Assembly (NCBI GenBank): GCA_046154125.1
Contig: JBJXEJ010000021.1
Location: forward strand, 1 to 8,655
DNA: 8,655 nt
From: PBB1 sp046154125
GTDB taxonomy: Bacteria > Pseudomonadota > Gammaproteobacteria > Burkholderiales > Burkholderiaceae_C
Reading direction: 5' to 3'
The position numbers and the translations under genes are program-made. The notes beneath the pieces were generated by a model. That model had not been told where the DNA came from and ran no database searches. It saw only the letters and a program-made list of their open reading frames with translations. How positions within the stretch are numbered: the stretch's first letter is position 1; each line of letters opens with the position of its first letter. This document shows, piece after piece, positions 8,216 through 8,655 of this stretch.

Positions 8216-8225
8216 AGAAGCGAAA
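8216..8225. repeat. Candidate right attachment core (AGAAGCGAAA)
   Basis: Partner of 6511-6520. It abuts the T-tract of the icd terminator (the complementary A-run at 8223-8227), so an insertion here would leave the terminator and the icd coding region intact. Tentative, for the reasons given for the left copy. Confidence 0.2.
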
Positions 8226-8254
8226 AACCCCAGTCGAATCAACGATCTGGGGTT
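8223..8254 (-). terminator. Rho-independent terminator of icd
   Basis: On the - strand AACCCCAG (8254-8247) pairs perfectly with CTGGGGTT (8233-8226) around a 13-base loop. The inner part of that loop can form a further 3-bp stem. Five T residues run on from the stem (complement of 8227-8223). It lies 45 bases past the icd stop codon and on the correct strand. Read on the + strand it has no comparable T-tract, so it is directional for icd. Confidence 0.8.
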
Positions 8255-8271
8255 CCATGTGAGACCAGGCG

Positions 8272-8289
8272 GGACGTCTGAAGACGTCC
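8272..8289 (-). other. Short hairpin in the icd 3' untranslated region
   Basis: GGACGTC (8272-8278) and GACGTCC (8283-8289) pair around a 4-base loop, 10 bases after the icd stop codon and ahead of the true terminator. There is no T-tract. It could protect the mRNA 3' end or be a protein site; the role is unknown. Confidence 0.45.
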
Positions 8290-8299
8290 TGAATCCGCA

Positions 8300-8655
8300 T
8301 TACATCTGGTCGATCATCACCTGCCCGAAACCAGAGCACGAGACCTGGGTCGCACCATCCATCAGGCGGGCGAAGTCGTAGGTCACCTTCTTCGAAAGGA
8401 TCGACCGCTTCATCGACGCGATGATCAGGTCGGCCGCTTCGATCCAGCCCATGTGGCGCAGCATCATTTCGGCAGACAGGATTTCGGAACCTGGGTTCAC
8501 ATAGTCCTTGCCGGCGTACTTCGGTGCCGTGCCATGGGTGGCTTCGAACATCGCGATCGAGTCGCTGAGGTTCGCGCCTGGGGCGATGCCGATGCCGCCC
8601 ACCTGTGCGGCCAGCGCGTCGGACACGTAGTCGCCGTTCAGGTTCAGTGTCGCGA
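8300..8655 (-). CDS. icd: NADP-dependent isocitrate dehydrogenase, C-terminal part
   Basis: TCA-cycle enzyme that oxidatively decarboxylates isocitrate to 2-oxoglutarate with NADP. The frame is open from the right edge to TAA at 8302-8300, giving the last 118 residues of a protein normally about 415 long; the start lies outside the window. The fragment reads NLNGDYVSDALAAQ, then GGIGIAPGANLSD. FEATHGTAPKYAG follows, the nucleotide-binding loop whose HGTAPKYAG form goes with NADP preference in E. coli-type Icd. NPGSEILSAEMMLRHMGW and VTYDFARLMDGA come next, before an ending in VMIDQM. A GTG at 8626 could be mistaken for the start, but homology runs on past it to the window edge. It is convergent with the ED operon, and its own terminator follows at 8254-8223. 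The C-terminus resembles Burkholderiales Icd as I recall it. Confidence 0.95.
   Translation of the reverse strand, partial: ATLNLNGDYVSDALAAQVGGIGIAPGANLSDSIAMFEATHGTAPKYAGKDYVNPGSEILSAEMMLRHMGWIEAADLIIASMKRSILSKKVTYDFARLMDGATQVSCSGFGQVMIDQM

Larger units (their letters stand above)
6511..8225 (-). mobile_element. Putative minimal or decayed integrative element
   Basis: A tyrosine recombinase gene stands alone between convergent chromosomal genes (eda and icd). Its promoter end faces the icd terminator and it is transcribed away from icd, in the same direction as icd. Known P4-type islands place the integrase this way next to their target gene. The limits given are those of the weak 10-base direct repeat. 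The outer bounds allowed by the flanking genes are 6212 and 8299. No excisionase, replication or cargo gene is visible inside. A relic of a larger island is as likely as an intact small element. Confidence 0.4.

Noticed and set aside
8170..8299. Possible tRNA as the integrase target
   Set aside because: Searched for a T-arm GGTTCGA with paired acceptor arms; the only similar piece is in the loop of the icd terminator and no cloverleaf can be drawn.

Overview
The window is GC-rich bacterial chromosome, most likely from a betaproteobacterium of the Burkholderiales. That placement rests on recalled sequence style, mainly the C-terminus of the isocitrate dehydrogenase and the compact Entner-Doudoroff (ED) gene set, and not on any search. 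A xanthomonad-like gammaproteobacterium is the main alternative.

Layout. Positions 3-188 hold the last 61 codons of an unidentified, probably exported protein, followed by a perfect GC-rich hairpin at 246-272. From 315 to 6211 five genes run on the + strand: glk (glucokinase), zwf (glucose-6-phosphate dehydrogenase), pgl (6-phosphogluconolactonase), edd (6-phosphogluconate dehydratase) and eda (KDPG aldolase). Together they convert glucose to pyruvate plus glyceraldehyde-3-phosphate, yielding NADPH at the Zwf step. The gap between glk and zwf is 131 bases, so zwf may have its own promoter. The zwf-pgl, pgl-edd and edd-eda gaps are 72, 20 and 22 bases, as expected of one operon. No HexR-type regulator gene and no clear HexR operator is visible.

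From 6212 to 6880 there is no convincing gene, only short palindromes and hairpins. A complete P4-type tyrosine recombinase follows on the - strand (6881-8116). Upstream of it lie a candidate promoter and three short direct repeats spaced about one helical turn apart. On the - strand at the right edge is the 3' end of icd (NADP-dependent isocitrate dehydrogenase), followed by a good rho-independent terminator with a T-tract.

Interpretation. The convergent ends of two central-carbon units, the ED operon and icd, are separated by an integrase with no visible cargo, excisionase or partner gene. The likeliest reading is a very small or decayed integrative element next to the icd terminator. A 10-base direct repeat (6511-6520 and 8216-8225) is a weak candidate for its attachment cores. 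The metabolic part is ordinary. The integrase segment is the only accessory-looking DNA, and I do not see a new defence or metabolic system here.
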